Source of the DNA: Bacillota bacterium | GTDB lineage: Bacteria; Bacillota; Sulfobacillia; Symbiobacteriales; ZC4RG38 | DNA: 64,000 bases | Direction: 5' to 3' | Assembly: GCA_021890795.1 (NCBI GenBank) | Contig: JAKKUO010000006.1 | Span: forward strand, 1 to 64,000 | Shown here: positions 22,169 to 30,803 of the stretch, piece after piece | How positions within the stretch are numbered: position 1 is the first letter of the stretch | Layout of the letters: each line of letters opens with the position of its first letter | Program-made: the position numbers and the translations under genes | The notes under the pieces: model-generated | The model's database searches: none | The model's input: the letters and a program-made list of their open reading frames with translations, nothing else | What the model was told of the DNA's origin: nothing

Positions 22169-23828
22169 GTCCCGAATCCGGAAGGGCCAGAATCCCTTCG
22201 GCGATCGCCCGGAAGATCGGGGCCGCGGCCTCGCCGCCGGCCCCGCCTTCTTCTACAAGGACGGCGATCACGTACCGGGGCTGGTAGAGGGGCACCCAGC
22301 CCACAAACCAGGCGTGGACAACGTCGCCGGCGGCCTCGGCGGAGCCGGTCTTACCGGCACTGCCCCACCCCGGAACCCAGGCCTTCTGGCCGGTGCCCAC
22401 CCCGCCGGGCTGGGTCACCCCCTGGAGGATGGCCTGCATGGTCCGGGCCACCTCCGGCGAGACCGCCGCCTGGCCCGCCCCCCGGGGGAACTCCTCGGCG
22501 GTCTTCCCGGCCGGGGTGGTCAGCCGGTCCACCACCCGCACCGGGGGGAGACGGCCGTCGGTGGCCAGAGCCGCGTAGGCCCGGGCGACCTGTAAGGGGG
22601 TCGCCCCGAAGGCCCCCTGGCCGAAGGCGAACATGGCCACCTCCCCGTCCCAGCGAAGCTCGGGCAGCACCCCTTGCTCTTCCTCGGGAAGCCCGATGCC
22701 CGTCGGGGCCCCGAGGCCAAACCGCCGGGCCGCGGCCAGGAGCCGCTCCCGGCCCAGGACCTGGTAGCCCAGGTGGATGAAGACGATGTTGCAGGACCGG
22801 TGGAGCGCCTCCGCGAGGGTGATCCGGCCGTGGCCGCCGGGCACCGGCTCCCGGAAGGTCTGGTCGCCGATGGTGTAGTGGCCGGGGCAGTCGAAGACGG
22901 TGTCGGGGGTGACCAGCCCCTCCTCCAGGGCCGCGGCGGCGACCAGGGCCTTGAAGACCGAGCCTGGCGGGTAGGCCACCAGGGCCCGGTTGATGAGTTG
23001 CCCCCCGTCCCCCTCCCCCGGGGGCGGCCCGACCCGGGGGTCAAACTGGGGCCGGGAGGCCAGGGCCAGGACCTCCCCGCTGTGGGGCTCGAGGACCACC
23101 ACCGCCGCCCTCGCTCCCCAGGCGGCGGCGTCCAGGGCTGCCTCCACCACCGCCTGGAACCGGCTGTCCAGGGTGAGGTACAGGTCCCACGGCGGCTTTT
23201 CCGGGGTTACGGTCACCGAGCGGAGCCCCAGGCCCTGCAGCGGGGCGCCGCGGCCGGTGCCGTAGGCGGCGAGGTGGAGACCGCCGCTCCCCTTCAGTTC
23301 GGCGTCAAAGGCCGCCTCCAGTCCCTGGACCCCTCCGTTCAGGTTCACGTAGCCCACCAGGTGCCGGGCGAGGGCCCGGGGGCCGTACCGCTCGGGCTGG
23401 TCGACCACCGCGACCCCCGGCAGGCCAAGATCCGCAACCCGCCGGGCTTCTGCGGCAGTGAGGCCCCGGACCAGCCAGGTGGGCGACGCCCCCGCAGCCC
23501 GGAGCATCTGGCTCAGCCGGGCCGGAGGCATGCCCAGGGCGGCAGCGAGCCGGGCCTCTGCCGCCGTGCCGGCCCCGGCGACCCCGGTTCGGAAATGGGC
23601 CGGGAAGAGGGCAACGCCCCACGCCGGCTGGGGATCGGTGAGGGGCACCCCGTGCCGGTCCCGGATCCACCCCCGGGTCTGAAGAGGCAGCGTGAGCGCG
23701 TGCTGGTGCACCGCCCGCACCAGGGGCGCCACCCCGGACTGCCAATACCAGACCCGCCAGCCCAGGAGGGACCACAAGAACGAGAACGCGGCCAGCACCC
23801 AGGGGATCCGTCGCCGGAGCCTTGCCAT
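22152..23828 (-). CDS. Class B penicillin-binding protein (transpeptidase)
   Basis: This 558-residue protein starts at ATG 23828. An N-terminal anchor helix (IPWVLAAFSFLWSLLGWRVWYW) is followed by a PBP dimerisation-like domain (GWIRDRHGVPLTDPQPAWGVALFP) and a transpeptidase domain with SxxK (YPPGSVFKAL), SxN (HRSCN) and KTG (AGKTGSAE). It crosslinks peptidoglycan outside the membrane. At 558 residues it resembles SpoVD/PbpA-type enzymes more than long FtsI, and no PASTA domain is present. Its ribosome site (GGGGGTG) lies within a stable hairpin at 23836-23868, downstream of the YfkAB gene, which may limit translation. Confidence 0.9.
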   Translation of the reverse strand: MARLRRRIPWVLAAFSFLWSLLGWRVWYWQSGVAPLVRAVHQHALTLPLQTRGWIRDRHGVPLTDPQPAWGVALFPAHFRTGVAGAGTAAEARLAAALGMPPARLSQMLRAAGASPTWLVRGLTAAEARRVADLGLPGVAVVDQPERYGPRALARHLVGYVNLNGGVQGLEAAFDAELKGSGGLHLAAYGTGRGAPLQGLGLRSVTVTPEKPPWDLYLTLDSRFQAVVEAALDAAAWGARAAVVVLEPHSGEVLALASRPQFDPRVGPPPGEGDGGQLINRALVAYPPGSVFKALVAAAALEEGLVTPDTVFDCPGHYTIGDQTFREPVPGGHGRITLAEALHRSCNIVFIHLGYQVLGRERLLAAARRFGLGAPTGIGLPEEEQGVLPELRWDGEVAMFAFGQGAFGATPLQVARAYAALATDGRLPPVRVVDRLTTPAGKTAEEFPRGAGQAAVSPEVARTMQAILQGVTQPGGVGTGQKAWVPGWGSAGKTGSAEAAGDVVHAWFVGWVPLYQPRYVIAVLVEEGGAGGEAAAPIFRAIAEGILALPDSGLTKGY

Positions 23829-23835
23829 AACCTGA

Positions 23836-23868
23836 CACCCCCGCCGGTAATCTCTCCCGGCGGGGGTG
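23836..23868 (-). promoter_or_regulatory. Hairpin covering the PBP ribosome binding site
   Basis: Minus-strand stem CACCCCCGCCGG / CCGGCGGGGGTG (12 bp, 9-base loop GAGAGATTA). The 3' arm contains GGGGGTG, the only Shine-Dalgarno-like sequence before the PBP start at 23828. There is no T-run, so it is more likely a translational or processing element than a terminator for yfkAB. Confidence 0.5.
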
Positions 23869-23910
23869 CCCGTATGCGCACAGGGGGGCCGGCCCGGGGC
23901 CCTTGCCGCT

Positions 23911-25005
23911 CTACCGCTGGGCGGGGGCGGGGTCGTCCAGGATCGCCCGGCGGGTGGTGAAGTCCACCCCGGGGTAGTACATCTGGGCGACGAGGAGGTT
24001 GGGGCCCAGGCAGGCCGCCTCCGGACAGCAGCACTTGAGGGGCCGGTAAGCGGGGTGCTCCTGCCAGGCGGCAAAGCAAGCCACCAGGTCCGCCCCTTCC
24101 CGAATGTTCCCCAGGGGCGGAATGTCGGCAAAGTCCGTCACCCGGACAGCCCCGGTGATCCCGTCGATGTTGAGCCGGTTCCGGCCGTCGGGGTCGTTGC
24201 GGATGGTGACGCCCGGGGCTTCCCGCACCCGGCGCCACAAGGCCCGGTGCCGGGGATCCGGGCTGCACGGGAAGAAGGGGAAGGTACCGAAGAGGACCCA
24301 CAGGTTCGGGTCCCGCTCCTCCAGGAACCGCTCAATCCCCTCGGCCATGGTCTCCAGGTCCAGCACCGGCAAGGACGCCCCCCAGTCCGCCTGGTACCGG
24401 GGGTGGATCTCGTGCCGGCGGCACCCCACCGCGGCCAGCAGCCGGTTGAACTGCCCCAGAGCCGGCAGGGTCTCGTGGGTCATCATGCTCTCGGCGCTGA
24501 CGAACCATCCCCGGGCCGCCAGGGCCTCGGCGTTCCGGAGGATCCGGTGGTAGTACCGCTCCGCCGCAGCCATGGGCACCCGGGCGATCCGGGCGAAGTC
24601 CCCGGGGTCCCGGTAGTTCCAGGTGATGTGCAGGACGTCCACCAGCCCTTCCAGGGGCAGGTAACGCTCCAGTTCGAAGGTGAGGTTGGTGTTGAACTGG
24701 GTCTGCAGCCCCCGGTCCTTCGCGTAGCGCAGAATCGGCACCGCCCAGTCCTCGATGAGATCCCGGCGGATGGAAGGCTCGCCGCCGGTCAGGCTGAGGG
24801 TGGTGAGGGTGGGCACCCGATCCAGCACCCGGATGATCTCCTCCGGCGGGATCCGCTCGGGCTCCCGGGTCACCAGCTGCTCCCCCACCGCGCAGTGGAT
24901 GCACCGCAGGTTGCACAGGCCGGTGACGGTGATCTCCACGCTGGTCAGGACGGGCACGTCGGGCTGCTGGCGCCCGACCAGGGGCTCCCACAGGTCAAGC
25001 AACAT
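23911..25005 (-). CDS. yfkAB: Radical SAM/CxCxxxxC motif protein YfkAB
   Basis: This 364-residue protein starts at ATG 25005 after GGAGGGAAGAGG. The radical SAM 4Fe-4S motif is CNLRCIHC (CxxxCxxC), followed by the GGE motif (LTGGEPSIR). The C-terminal cluster motif is KCCCPEAACLGPN, which matches the CxCxxxxC pattern that names the YfkAB family in Bacillus. The protein is cytoplasmic and binds at least one SAM-cleaving cluster; the reaction is unknown in the family. It follows ytxJ by 73 bases and precedes the PBP gene. Confidence 0.9.
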   Translation of the reverse strand: MLLDLWEPLVGRQQPDVPVLTSVEITVTGLCNLRCIHCAVGEQLVTREPERIPPEEIIRVLDRVPTLTTLSLTGGEPSIRRDLIEDWAVPILRYAKDRGLQTQFNTNLTFELERYLPLEGLVDVLHITWNYRDPGDFARIARVPMAAAERYYHRILRNAEALAARGWFVSAESMMTHETLPALGQFNRLLAAVGCRRHEIHPRYQADWGASLPVLDLETMAEGIERFLEERDPNLWVLFGTFPFFPCSPDPRHRALWRRVREAPGVTIRNDPDGRNRLNIDGITGAVRVTDFADIPPLGNIREGADLVACFAAWQEHPAYRPLKCCCPEAACLGPNLLVAQMYYPGVDFTTRRAILDDPAPAQR

Positions 25006-25042
25006 CCTCTTCCCTCCGGTCGATCTCCTTCAGGGTTCTGGA

Positions 25043-25078
25043 GTGGGATGTAAGGTGGGATGTAGGGTGGGTCGTTGC
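25043..25078. repeat. 3 x 12 bp tandem repeat next to the ytxJ stop
   Basis: Units GTGGGATGTAAG, GTGGGATGTAGG and GTGGGTCGTTGC run from 25043 to 25078, ending exactly at the stop codon of ytxJ (25079). Confidence 0.7.
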
Positions 25079-25441
25079 CTACGGGCCGGCCCCGTGGCGC
25101 AGGGCCGCCCTGCGCAGGGCATCCCGGGTGATGGCGTGGTGAGAGGCGTGCCAGAGGGGCCGGCCATCGTGGAAGAGGATCGCCTGGGGCGAGGCGTGGG
25201 CCACCCCCAGCCGCTCCGCCAGGGCCAGGGAGAGGGTGCGCTCCTCCCGCACCCGCACCAGGGCGTGGGCCACCCCCGGGGCCGGGTCGGCCAGATAGGC
25301 CTGCCACTCCCGGTGGGCCCGATGGCTGATGGGACAGGTGGTGGAATGCTTGAAGAGAAAGACCGGTTGACGGGCTGACAGGGCCAGGATCCGGTCCACA
25401 TCCGCCGGGGTCAAGACCCGGATCACCTCGGCCCGGGCCAT
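25079..25441 (-). CDS. ytxJ: YtxJ, monothiol bacilliredoxin family
   Basis: This 120-residue thioredoxin-fold protein starts at ATG 25441 (MARAEVIRVLT) after GGGAGGGGA. The motif FKHSTTCPISHRA contains the single redox cysteine of the YtxJ/bacilliredoxin family, and the cis-Pro region is SPQAILF. Family members reduce or de-bacillithiolate protein thiols in the cytoplasm of bacillithiol producers. Downstream is yfkAB, upstream mltG; whether they are co-transcribed is unclear. Confidence 0.9.
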   Translation of the reverse strand: MARAEVIRVLTPADVDRILALSARQPVFLFKHSTTCPISHRAHREWQAYLADPAPGVAHALVRVREERTLSLALAERLGVAHASPQAILFHDGRPLWHASHHAITRDALRRAALRHGAGP

Positions 25442-25512
25442 TCTCTCCCCTCCCTCCGGGTCGGACGGCGCCACAACGTGCCACCCGGGTCTCCACCCCC
25501 GGGCGGCAAGGC

Positions 25513-26598
25513 TCAGGAGCCCCCACCGTCGCCCTGGGGCTCTCCCCCGGCGCCGGCCTGGGCCTCCCGGGCGATCCGCTCCCGCTCCGCCTCCGCCATG
25601 GCCTGGCGGTGCTCCTCCAGGGTACGGCTGAACCGGTGCCGGCCGCTGCCGTCCCCCCGGGCCACAAAGTAGAGGTAGTCGTGCTCCGCGGGAAATAGCA
25701 CCGCCCGGATCGAGTCCTCGCCGGGATTGCAGATGGGCCCCGGGGGCAGCCCTGGGTAGCGATAGGTGTTATAGGGGTCGTCCACCTGGAGGTCGGACAA
25801 GGTCAGGTCCTCATCGGGAGGTTTCTTCAGGGCATATCGTACCGTGGGGTCCGCGTCCAGCTTCATCCCCAGCCGGAGCCGGTTGAGGTAGACCCCGGCG
25901 ATGACCGGCCGCTCCTCCGGCACCCGGGCCTCCTCCTCCACGATGGAGGCGAGGGTGACCACCTGGTGGACGGTCAGTCCCAGTTCCCGGGCCCGCTGCT
26001 CGTACTCCGGGGTCCAGACCTGCCGGAACCGGTCGACCATCATCTCCACCAGCTCCGCCCCGGTCACCCCCCGGCGGTACCGGTAGGTGGCGGGGAAAAG
26101 GTAGCCCTCCAGCCGGACCCGCACCGGCGCATCCCGGGGCACCCAGGCATCTGCGGCGGTGCTGGCCGCCACCGCGGCCAGGAACTCCTCGGGGTCCACC
26201 ACCCCCGCTTCGCCCAGCCGCTGGGCCACCTCCGCCACCGTCAGCCCCTCGGGGATGGTGATCGTCCGCTCCACCACCTCGCCCCGGACCAGCTGATCCA
26301 GGATCTGCTCCGCCGACATGCCGGGGCTGAGCTCGTACTCGCCGGATTGGATCCGCCCGTCCACTCCCCGGAACCGGGCATAGAACCGAAAGACCAGGGG
26401 GTCCCGGATGAGCCCTGCGCCGTGGAGCAGCTCGGCCACTTCCCGGGTGGTGGCCCCCGGCGGGATCACCACCGTCCGGAGGATCCCTTGGCTCGGCCCG
26501 GCCGGGGCCAGCCGGCTTCGGGCCCATCCGTAGCCGAAGCCCGCGGCAAGGGCCCCGGCTACCCCCAGTGCGACCAAACCGACCAGTAACCGTCTCAC
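25513..26598 (-). CDS. mltG: Endolytic murein transglycosylase MltG
   Basis: This 361-residue protein starts at GTG 26598 after AGGAGGGCC. A single N-terminal anchor helix (LLVGLVALGVAGALAAGFGYGW) precedes a LysM-like region (TIPEGLTVAEVAQRLGEAG) and the YceG/MltG catalytic domain: LEGYLFPATY, LASIVEEEA (catalytic Glu), GVYLNRL, MKLDADPTVRYAL, YNTY and PGLPPGPICNPG. It cleaves nascent glycan strands at the membrane and sets their length. The C-terminus carries a Gly-rich tail. It lies directly after the terminator of the DUF1292 gene, so its expression may depend on read-through. Confidence 0.95.
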   Translation of the reverse strand: MRRLLVGLVALGVAGALAAGFGYGWARSRLAPAGPSQGILRTVVIPPGATTREVAELLHGAGLIRDPLVFRFYARFRGVDGRIQSGEYELSPGMSAEQILDQLVRGEVVERTITIPEGLTVAEVAQRLGEAGVVDPEEFLAAVAASTAADAWVPRDAPVRVRLEGYLFPATYRYRRGVTGAELVEMMVDRFRQVWTPEYEQRARELGLTVHQVVTLASIVEEEARVPEERPVIAGVYLNRLRLGMKLDADPTVRYALKKPPDEDLTLSDLQVDDPYNTYRYPGLPPGPICNPGEDSIRAVLFPAEHDYLYFVARGDGSGRHRFSRTLEEHRQAMAEAERERIAREAQAGAGGEPQGDGGGS

Positions 26599-26613
26599 GC
26601 TGGCCCTCCTGCG

Positions 26614-26637
26614 AAAAAAGGAGCCCGGGCGGGCTCC
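26614..26637 (-). terminator. Rho-independent terminator between DUF1292 gene and mltG
   Basis: Reading leftward, GGAGCCCG / CGGGCTCC (8-bp stem, 2-base gap) is followed directly by TTTTTT (26619-26614). It sits 15 bases upstream of the mltG start, so read-through or an unseen promoter is needed for mltG. Confidence 0.87.
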
Positions 26638-26656
26638 TGGAGCAGTCTACCGGCGC

Positions 26657-27007
26657 TCAGACATCCTCGTCATCGTCGCCGGCCAACTCCTCAAACTCTT
26701 CTTCATCGAGGAGTTCTTCCCAGGCGTCGGCAACCCGTTCGAACTCCTCTTCGTCCTCGATCTCCACCAGGACTTCCTCGCCGTTCTCGTCCTCGTCAAT
26801 CCGCAGGATGACCGCCGCCTCCTCCTCCTCGTTGGCCGCATCCATCGGGAGGAGGATGGCGTAGTCCTTGTCGTCCACCTTGAGAACCTGAATGATGGTG
26901 AACTGGTGCTCCTTGCCCTCTTCGTCGGTCAGGACGATGACCTCGTCCTGGTGCTCGTGACCGTGCTCGTGGTCATGGTTGTGATTCTGCCCCTCGTGGC
27001 CGGCCAC
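26657..27007 (-). CDS. DUF1292 (YrzB-like) acidic protein
   Basis: This 116-residue protein starts at GTG 27007 behind GAGGTGG. The N-terminus is a His/Asp/Glu-rich stretch (HNHDHEHGHEHQD) that could bind metal. The DUF1292 core follows (VIVLTDEEGKEHQFTIIQVLKVDDKDYAILLP, then EAAVILRIDED), and the tail is highly acidic. DUF1292 genes in Bacillota sit next to the ruvX (yrrK) gene, and here the rhomboid-RuvX gene lies just upstream, which supports the assignment. It has its own strong promoter. Confidence 0.9.
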   Translation of the reverse strand: MAGHEGQNHNHDHEHGHEHQDEVIVLTDEEGKEHQFTIIQVLKVDDKDYAILLPMDAANEEEEAAVILRIDEDENGEEVLVEIEDEEEFERVADAWEELLDEEEFEELAGDDDEDV

Positions 27008-27038
27008 TGGGTACCACCTCGATTCACAAGATGTTTCT

Positions 27039-27067
27039 ATTCTACCGGAGCCACCTGCCAGTGTCAA
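27039..27067 (-). promoter_or_regulatory. Consensus sigma-A promoter of the DUF1292 gene
   Basis: On the minus strand TTGACA (27067-27062), a 17-bp spacer and TAGAAT (27044-27039) form a near-perfect vegetative promoter. The start codon lies about 32 bases beyond the -10 element. Confidence 0.9.
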
Positions 27068-27119
27068 ACCAGGTGGGATCCGGTAACCAGGGATGCACCC
27101 CAGGGCGGCTGCGCCGCAG

Positions 27120-28280
27120 TCAGGGCTGCGGCTCCTCCCGCTCCCGGCGGCGGGCCGCCTGGTGGTCCAGGAACGACTGCAGGATGAGCTGGGCCGCCAG
27201 CCGGTCGATCACCTGCCGCCGCCGGGCCCGGCTGAGGTCCGCCTCCAGCAAGGCCCGCTCGGCCTGCATGGTGGTCAGCCGCTCGTCCCACAGCGTGACC
27301 GGCAGCCCCAGCCGGGCCTCCACCTCCCGGGCAAACGCCCGAACCGCCTCAGCCCGGGGACCTTCGGTGCCGTTCATGTTCCGGGGGAGTCCCACCACCA
27401 GCCGGGTGACGCCGTACTGACCGCAGATGGCCTCCAGCCGGGCCAGGTCCTTGTCCAGGCTCTCCCGCCGGATAACCGTCACCCCCTGGGCGGTCCACCC
27501 CAGGGGATCGCTCACCGCCACCCCGATGGTCCGGTCTCCCACGTCCAGCCCGGCGATCCGTCCGGACTCTGCCACATCGACCCCTCCGTACCCGGTCGGG
27601 ACCTCCCGCCCACCTCCGCTCCGGTCCTCCTGCCCGGGCGCCAGGATCCGCACCAGCGCCATGCCGGCGAGGAACCCGCCGATGTGGGCCCACCAGGCCA
27701 CCCCCTGGGCCCCCATGCCGACCAGGCCGCCCCAGAGCTGGAGCAGGAACCAGAAGCCGAGGGCTCCCCAGGCCGGGAGCCGGAGCAGGGGCAGGAAGAC
27801 CCCCACCGGCACCAGGGCGAGGACCCGGGCCCCGGGGTAAGTGACCAGGTAGCCCCCGAGGACCGCGGCCACCGCGCCGCTGGCGCCGATGGTCGGCACC
27901 GTGGAGAAGGGGTTGGCCAGCACGTGGGCCAGGTTGGCCACCAGGCCGCCCAGGAGGTAGAAGGCCAGGTAGCGGCCTGGACCCAGGGCCGCCTCCACCG
28001 CGTCCCCAAAGATCCAAAGGTAGAGCATGTTGCCCAGGAGGTGAAGCCAGCCGCCGTGGAGGAAGGTGGCGGAGATCAGGGTGCCCAGGGGAAGAAACCT
28101 CGCCCGGACGAGATGCCCCAGGTCAAAGATCTCCGCCGGCCGCACCGCCAGAGCCAGCACCACCTCCGGGCTCCCGGGGGTGCCGATCTCCCAAAGGAAG
28201 ATCCCGACCGCTGCCCCGATGATACCCAGGTTGACCCAGGCCGTCTGCCGGGTGCGCACCGAGTCCCGGAGCGGAATCAA
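27120..28280 (-). CDS. Rhomboid-family membrane protease fused in frame to RuvX (YqgF) resolvase
   Basis: An uninterrupted 386-codon frame runs from TTG 28280. Residues 1-225 are a rhomboid: six hydrophobic helices, HGGWLHLLGNMLYLWIFG, TIGASGAVAAV (catalytic Ser) and WWAHIGGFLAG (catalytic His). After a short linker (GGGREVPTGYGGVDVAESG), residues about 236-386 are RuvX: RIAGLDVGDRTIGVAVSDP, LVVGLPRNMNGTEGP, LWDERLTTMQAERAL and DRLAAQLILQSFLD. RuvX is an RNase H-fold putative Holliday junction or pre-16S rRNA nuclease. An internal GTG at 27575 preceded by GGAGGGG could allow RuvX (151 residues) to be made separately. No stop separates the two parts. Confidence 0.85.
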   Translation of the reverse strand: MIPLRDSVRTRQTAWVNLGIIGAAVGIFLWEIGTPGSPEVVLALAVRPAEIFDLGHLVRARFLPLGTLISATFLHGGWLHLLGNMLYLWIFGDAVEAALGPGRYLAFYLLGGLVANLAHVLANPFSTVPTIGASGAVAAVLGGYLVTYPGARVLALVPVGVFLPLLRLPAWGALGFWFLLQLWGGLVGMGAQGVAWWAHIGGFLAGMALVRILAPGQEDRSGGGREVPTGYGGVDVAESGRIAGLDVGDRTIGVAVSDPLGWTAQGVTVIRRESLDKDLARLEAICGQYGVTRLVVGLPRNMNGTEGPRAEAVRAFAREVEARLGLPVTLWDERLTTMQAERALLEADLSRARRRQVIDRLAAQLILQSFLDHQAARRREREEPQP

Positions 28281-28638
28281 CGCAGACCGACCCCCCGTAG
28301 CTTACCATGAACTGCCGCCCCCGGCAACCCGGCGGCGACAGGGGTGGCGGTGACCTTTTTAGTCTCCCCCGGAAAGCCCCCGGCCGATGAGCACCCGGTC
28401 GGTCTGGGGGCTGCTCTGACCTGCCACACCCCGTCGCCGCCCGGTGCGCACGACTTCAGGGTACCCTTCGGATAGCGCCCCGTGGTTTTCCGCCGCAGCC
28501 GGTGACCCGCGGCCGATTGAGGCGGAGGGGCTCCCGGCCGGCAGGACTCCCGCCCGGGGCTGAAGAACGCAGTTGACCAGGGGCAGCAGATCTCAGGCAA
28601 GCCGCTTGGCCGGAGGAGCCTGCGGAGGTGGGTTCGGC
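28281..28638. other. 358-bp divergent intergenic region
   Basis: No gene recognised between the rhomboid-RuvX gene (left) and the two-component system (right). A TTGACC at 28573-28578 lacks a partner -10 at normal spacing. Only the response regulator ribosome site (GGAGGT at 28624-28629) is clear. Confidence 0.4.
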
Positions 28639-29340
28639 ATGTCCGCGCGCCAGGTGCTGGTCATCGACGACGAGGAGAACATCCGGGAACTCTGCCGGCT
28701 CTACCTGGAGCAGGAAGGCTATCAGGTGCTGGAGGCGGCCGACGGGCTGGAGGGGCTCGAGAAGGCCCGGCAGCACCGGCCTTCCCTGGTGATCCTCGAC
28801 CTGATGCTGCCGGGCCGTTCGGGGCTGGAGGTGGTCCGGGACCTGGTCGCCCTGGACATCCCGGTGATCATGCTCACCGCCCGGACCGACGAGGTCGATC
28901 GGATCCTGGGGCTGGAGCTGGGGGCGGACGATTACGTCACCAAGCCCTTCAGCCCCCGGGAGCTGGTCGCCCGGGTGAAGGCGGTGCTGCGCCGGACCGA
29001 GCGCGCCCAGGCGCCCCCCCGGCCGGAGCGGCTCGAGTTCCCCGATTTCACCATCGACCTGGCGGCCCGGGTGCTGGAGGTCCGGGGCCAGGTGGTGGAC
29101 TGCCCGCCCAAGGAGTTTGACCTCCTCGCCACCCTGGCCCAGAACCCCCACCGGGTCTTCTCCCGGGAGCAACTGCTGGAGAAGGTCTGGGACTACCGCT
29201 ACTACGGCGATCTGCGCACCGTGGACGTCCACATCCAAAGGGTGCGGAAGAAGATCGAGCCCAATCCCGAGGAGCCTCGGTACATCAAGACGGTCTGGGG
29301 CGTGGGGTACCGGTTTGAGCCCGGCACGCCCCGCAGTTGA
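28639..29340 (+). CDS. OmpR/PhoB-family response regulator
   Basis: This 233-residue protein starts at ATG 28639 behind GGAGGTGGG. The receiver domain has the acidic pocket IDDEEN, phosphoacceptor Asp54 (LVILDLMLPG), Thr in MLTART and Lys in VTKPFSP. The C-terminal winged helix (FDLLATLAQNPHRVFSREQLLEKVWDY; TVDVHIQRVRKKIE; TVWGVGYRF) binds DNA. It is followed at once by its sensor kinase gene. The signal and regulon are not visible from the sequence. Confidence 0.95.
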   Translation: MSARQVLVIDDEENIRELCRLYLEQEGYQVLEAADGLEGLEKARQHRPSLVILDLMLPGRSGLEVVRDLVALDIPVIMLTARTDEVDRILGLELGADDYVTKPFSPRELVARVKAVLRRTERAQAPPRPERLEFPDFTIDLAARVLEVRGQVVDCPPKEFDLLATLAQNPHRVFSREQLLEKVWDYRYYGDLRTVDVHIQRVRKKIEPNPEEPRYIKTVWGVGYRFEPGTPRS

Positions 29341-29353
29341 GGAGCGGACCCCC

Positions 29354-30784
29354 TTGAAGCTGAGTACCCGGTTGCTCCTGGGCCAGGTCCTGGTGCTGGC
29401 ACTGGTGGGCGGGGCCCTGGCGGTGGTCCTGCCCCGGGTGGTCGCCCGGTCGATGCTGCAGGCCAGCGCCCGGCTCCTGGCCCAGCAGGCGGAGAACGCG
29501 GCCCAGCAGATCGCTCTGCGCTCCCTCGGGGGACGGCTCGTGCTCCAGTCCTCCGCCTACACCCTGGGGGCGGCGTACGCGGTGATGGACACCACCGGTC
29601 GGATTGTGGCCGCCGGTCCCCTGCCCTTCCTGGTAGAACTGGTGGGCCTGCCCGCCCCTCAGGAACTGGAGGGGCTCGCCCGGTCCGCCCTGGCCCAGGG
29701 CACGGCCCATGCGATCTTTGCATACCAGGACACCACCCTGGTGGCCGGCGCTGCACCCATCCGGGACCGGGGTCAGGCAGTGGGCGTGATCCTGTTCTTC
29801 CAGGAGGCCCAGGATCTCGATCCGGCCATTCGGGAGCTGACCTGGAGCCTCTTCCGGTGGACCCTGGTGGGGCTGATCGCCGCGGTGGTCCTGGCCGGCC
29901 TCCTGGGCCGGGACATCGTCGCGCGGCTCGCCGAACTGCGGGCCGCGGCGGCCGGGCTGGCGGAGGGCGACCTCTCCCGGCGGGTGCCGGAGACCGGCCG
30001 GGATGAGCTGGCGGACCTGGCCCGGTCCTTCAACCACATGGCCGCCCGGCTGGAGCAGCTGGTGGCCGGCCTCCGGCAGTCCGAGGAGCTGCGCCGGCAG
30101 ATGATGGCCACCATCGCCCACGAACTCCGGACCCCGGTCACCTCCATCCGGGGGTTTGCCGAAGCCCTGCAGGACGGGCTGGTGCCCCCGGAGCGGCAGC
30201 CCCATTACGTCGGCATCATCGCCGGCGAGGCTGCCCGGCTCAGCCGGCTGATCCAGGATCTCTTCGATCTGGCCAAACTGGAGGCTGGACAGGTGGAGTT
30301 CCGGATGCAGCCCCTCTCGGCCCGCCAGTGGGTGGAGCGCTTTGCCCGGGCCACCCGCCCCCGGGTGGAAGCGGCAGGGCTGCGGCTGGAGGTCACGCTC
30401 CCTCCGCCGGAAGCCGAGCTGTGGATCACCGGCGACCAGGACCGGCTGGACCAGGTGCTCCACAACCTGGTGGAGAACGGCATCCGCTACTCCCCGCCGG
30501 GGGGGACGATCCGGCTGGAACTTGTCCCCCGGCCGGAGGTCGGCGCGGTGGAGGTGGCCGTGGCCGACGACGGGCCCGGCATTCCGCCGGAAGAGCAGGA
30601 CCGGATCTGGGAGCGGTTCTACCAGGGCAAGGATCGGAAGGGCCGGGGCGGCGGGGCCGGCCTGGGTCTGGCTATCGTCCGGTCCATCGTCGAGGCCCAC
30701 GGCGGGCGGGTCGGAGTCGAGAGCGCCCCGGGCCGGGGGGCCCGGTTCTGGTTCACGTTGCCCCTGGCCGGCCGAAGCGGGTAG
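29354..30784 (+). CDS. Sensor histidine kinase
   Basis: This 476-residue protein starts at TTG 29354 with GAGGAG 9 nt upstream. Helix 1 (LLLGQVLVLALVGGALAVVLP) and helix 2 (WTLVGLIAAVVLAGLLG, about residues 175-192) flank an extracytoplasmic sensor of about 140 residues. A HAMP segment (LRAAAAGLAEGDLSRRVPETG) precedes the HisKA motif with His256 (IAHELRTPVTS). The ATPase domain has N-box HNLVENGIRYSP, G1 VADDGPGIPP, F-box IWERFYQG and G2 GAGLGLAIV. It pairs with the upstream regulator and should phosphorylate its Asp54. Confidence 0.95.
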   Translation: MKLSTRLLLGQVLVLALVGGALAVVLPRVVARSMLQASARLLAQQAENAAQQIALRSLGGRLVLQSSAYTLGAAYAVMDTTGRIVAAGPLPFLVELVGLPAPQELEGLARSALAQGTAHAIFAYQDTTLVAGAAPIRDRGQAVGVILFFQEAQDLDPAIRELTWSLFRWTLVGLIAAVVLAGLLGRDIVARLAELRAAAAGLAEGDLSRRVPETGRDELADLARSFNHMAARLEQLVAGLRQSEELRRQMMATIAHELRTPVTSIRGFAEALQDGLVPPERQPHYVGIIAGEAARLSRLIQDLFDLAKLEAGQVEFRMQPLSARQWVERFARATRPRVEAAGLRLEVTLPPPEAELWITGDQDRLDQVLHNLVENGIRYSPPGGTIRLELVPRPEVGAVEVAVADDGPGIPPEEQDRIWERFYQGKDRKGRGGGAGLGLAIVRSIVEAHGGRVGVESAPGRGARFWFTLPLAGRSG

Positions 30785-30803
30785 CAGCGAAGGAGGTCCC
30801 GTT

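Noticed and set aside
25043-25078. Possible CRISPR-like or iteron array
   Set aside because: Only three adjacent 12-bp copies without spacers; it is a simple tandem repeat at a gene end.
28573-28600. Sigma-A promoter (TTGACC) before the response regulator
   Set aside because: No -10-like hexamer at 16-19 bp spacing.
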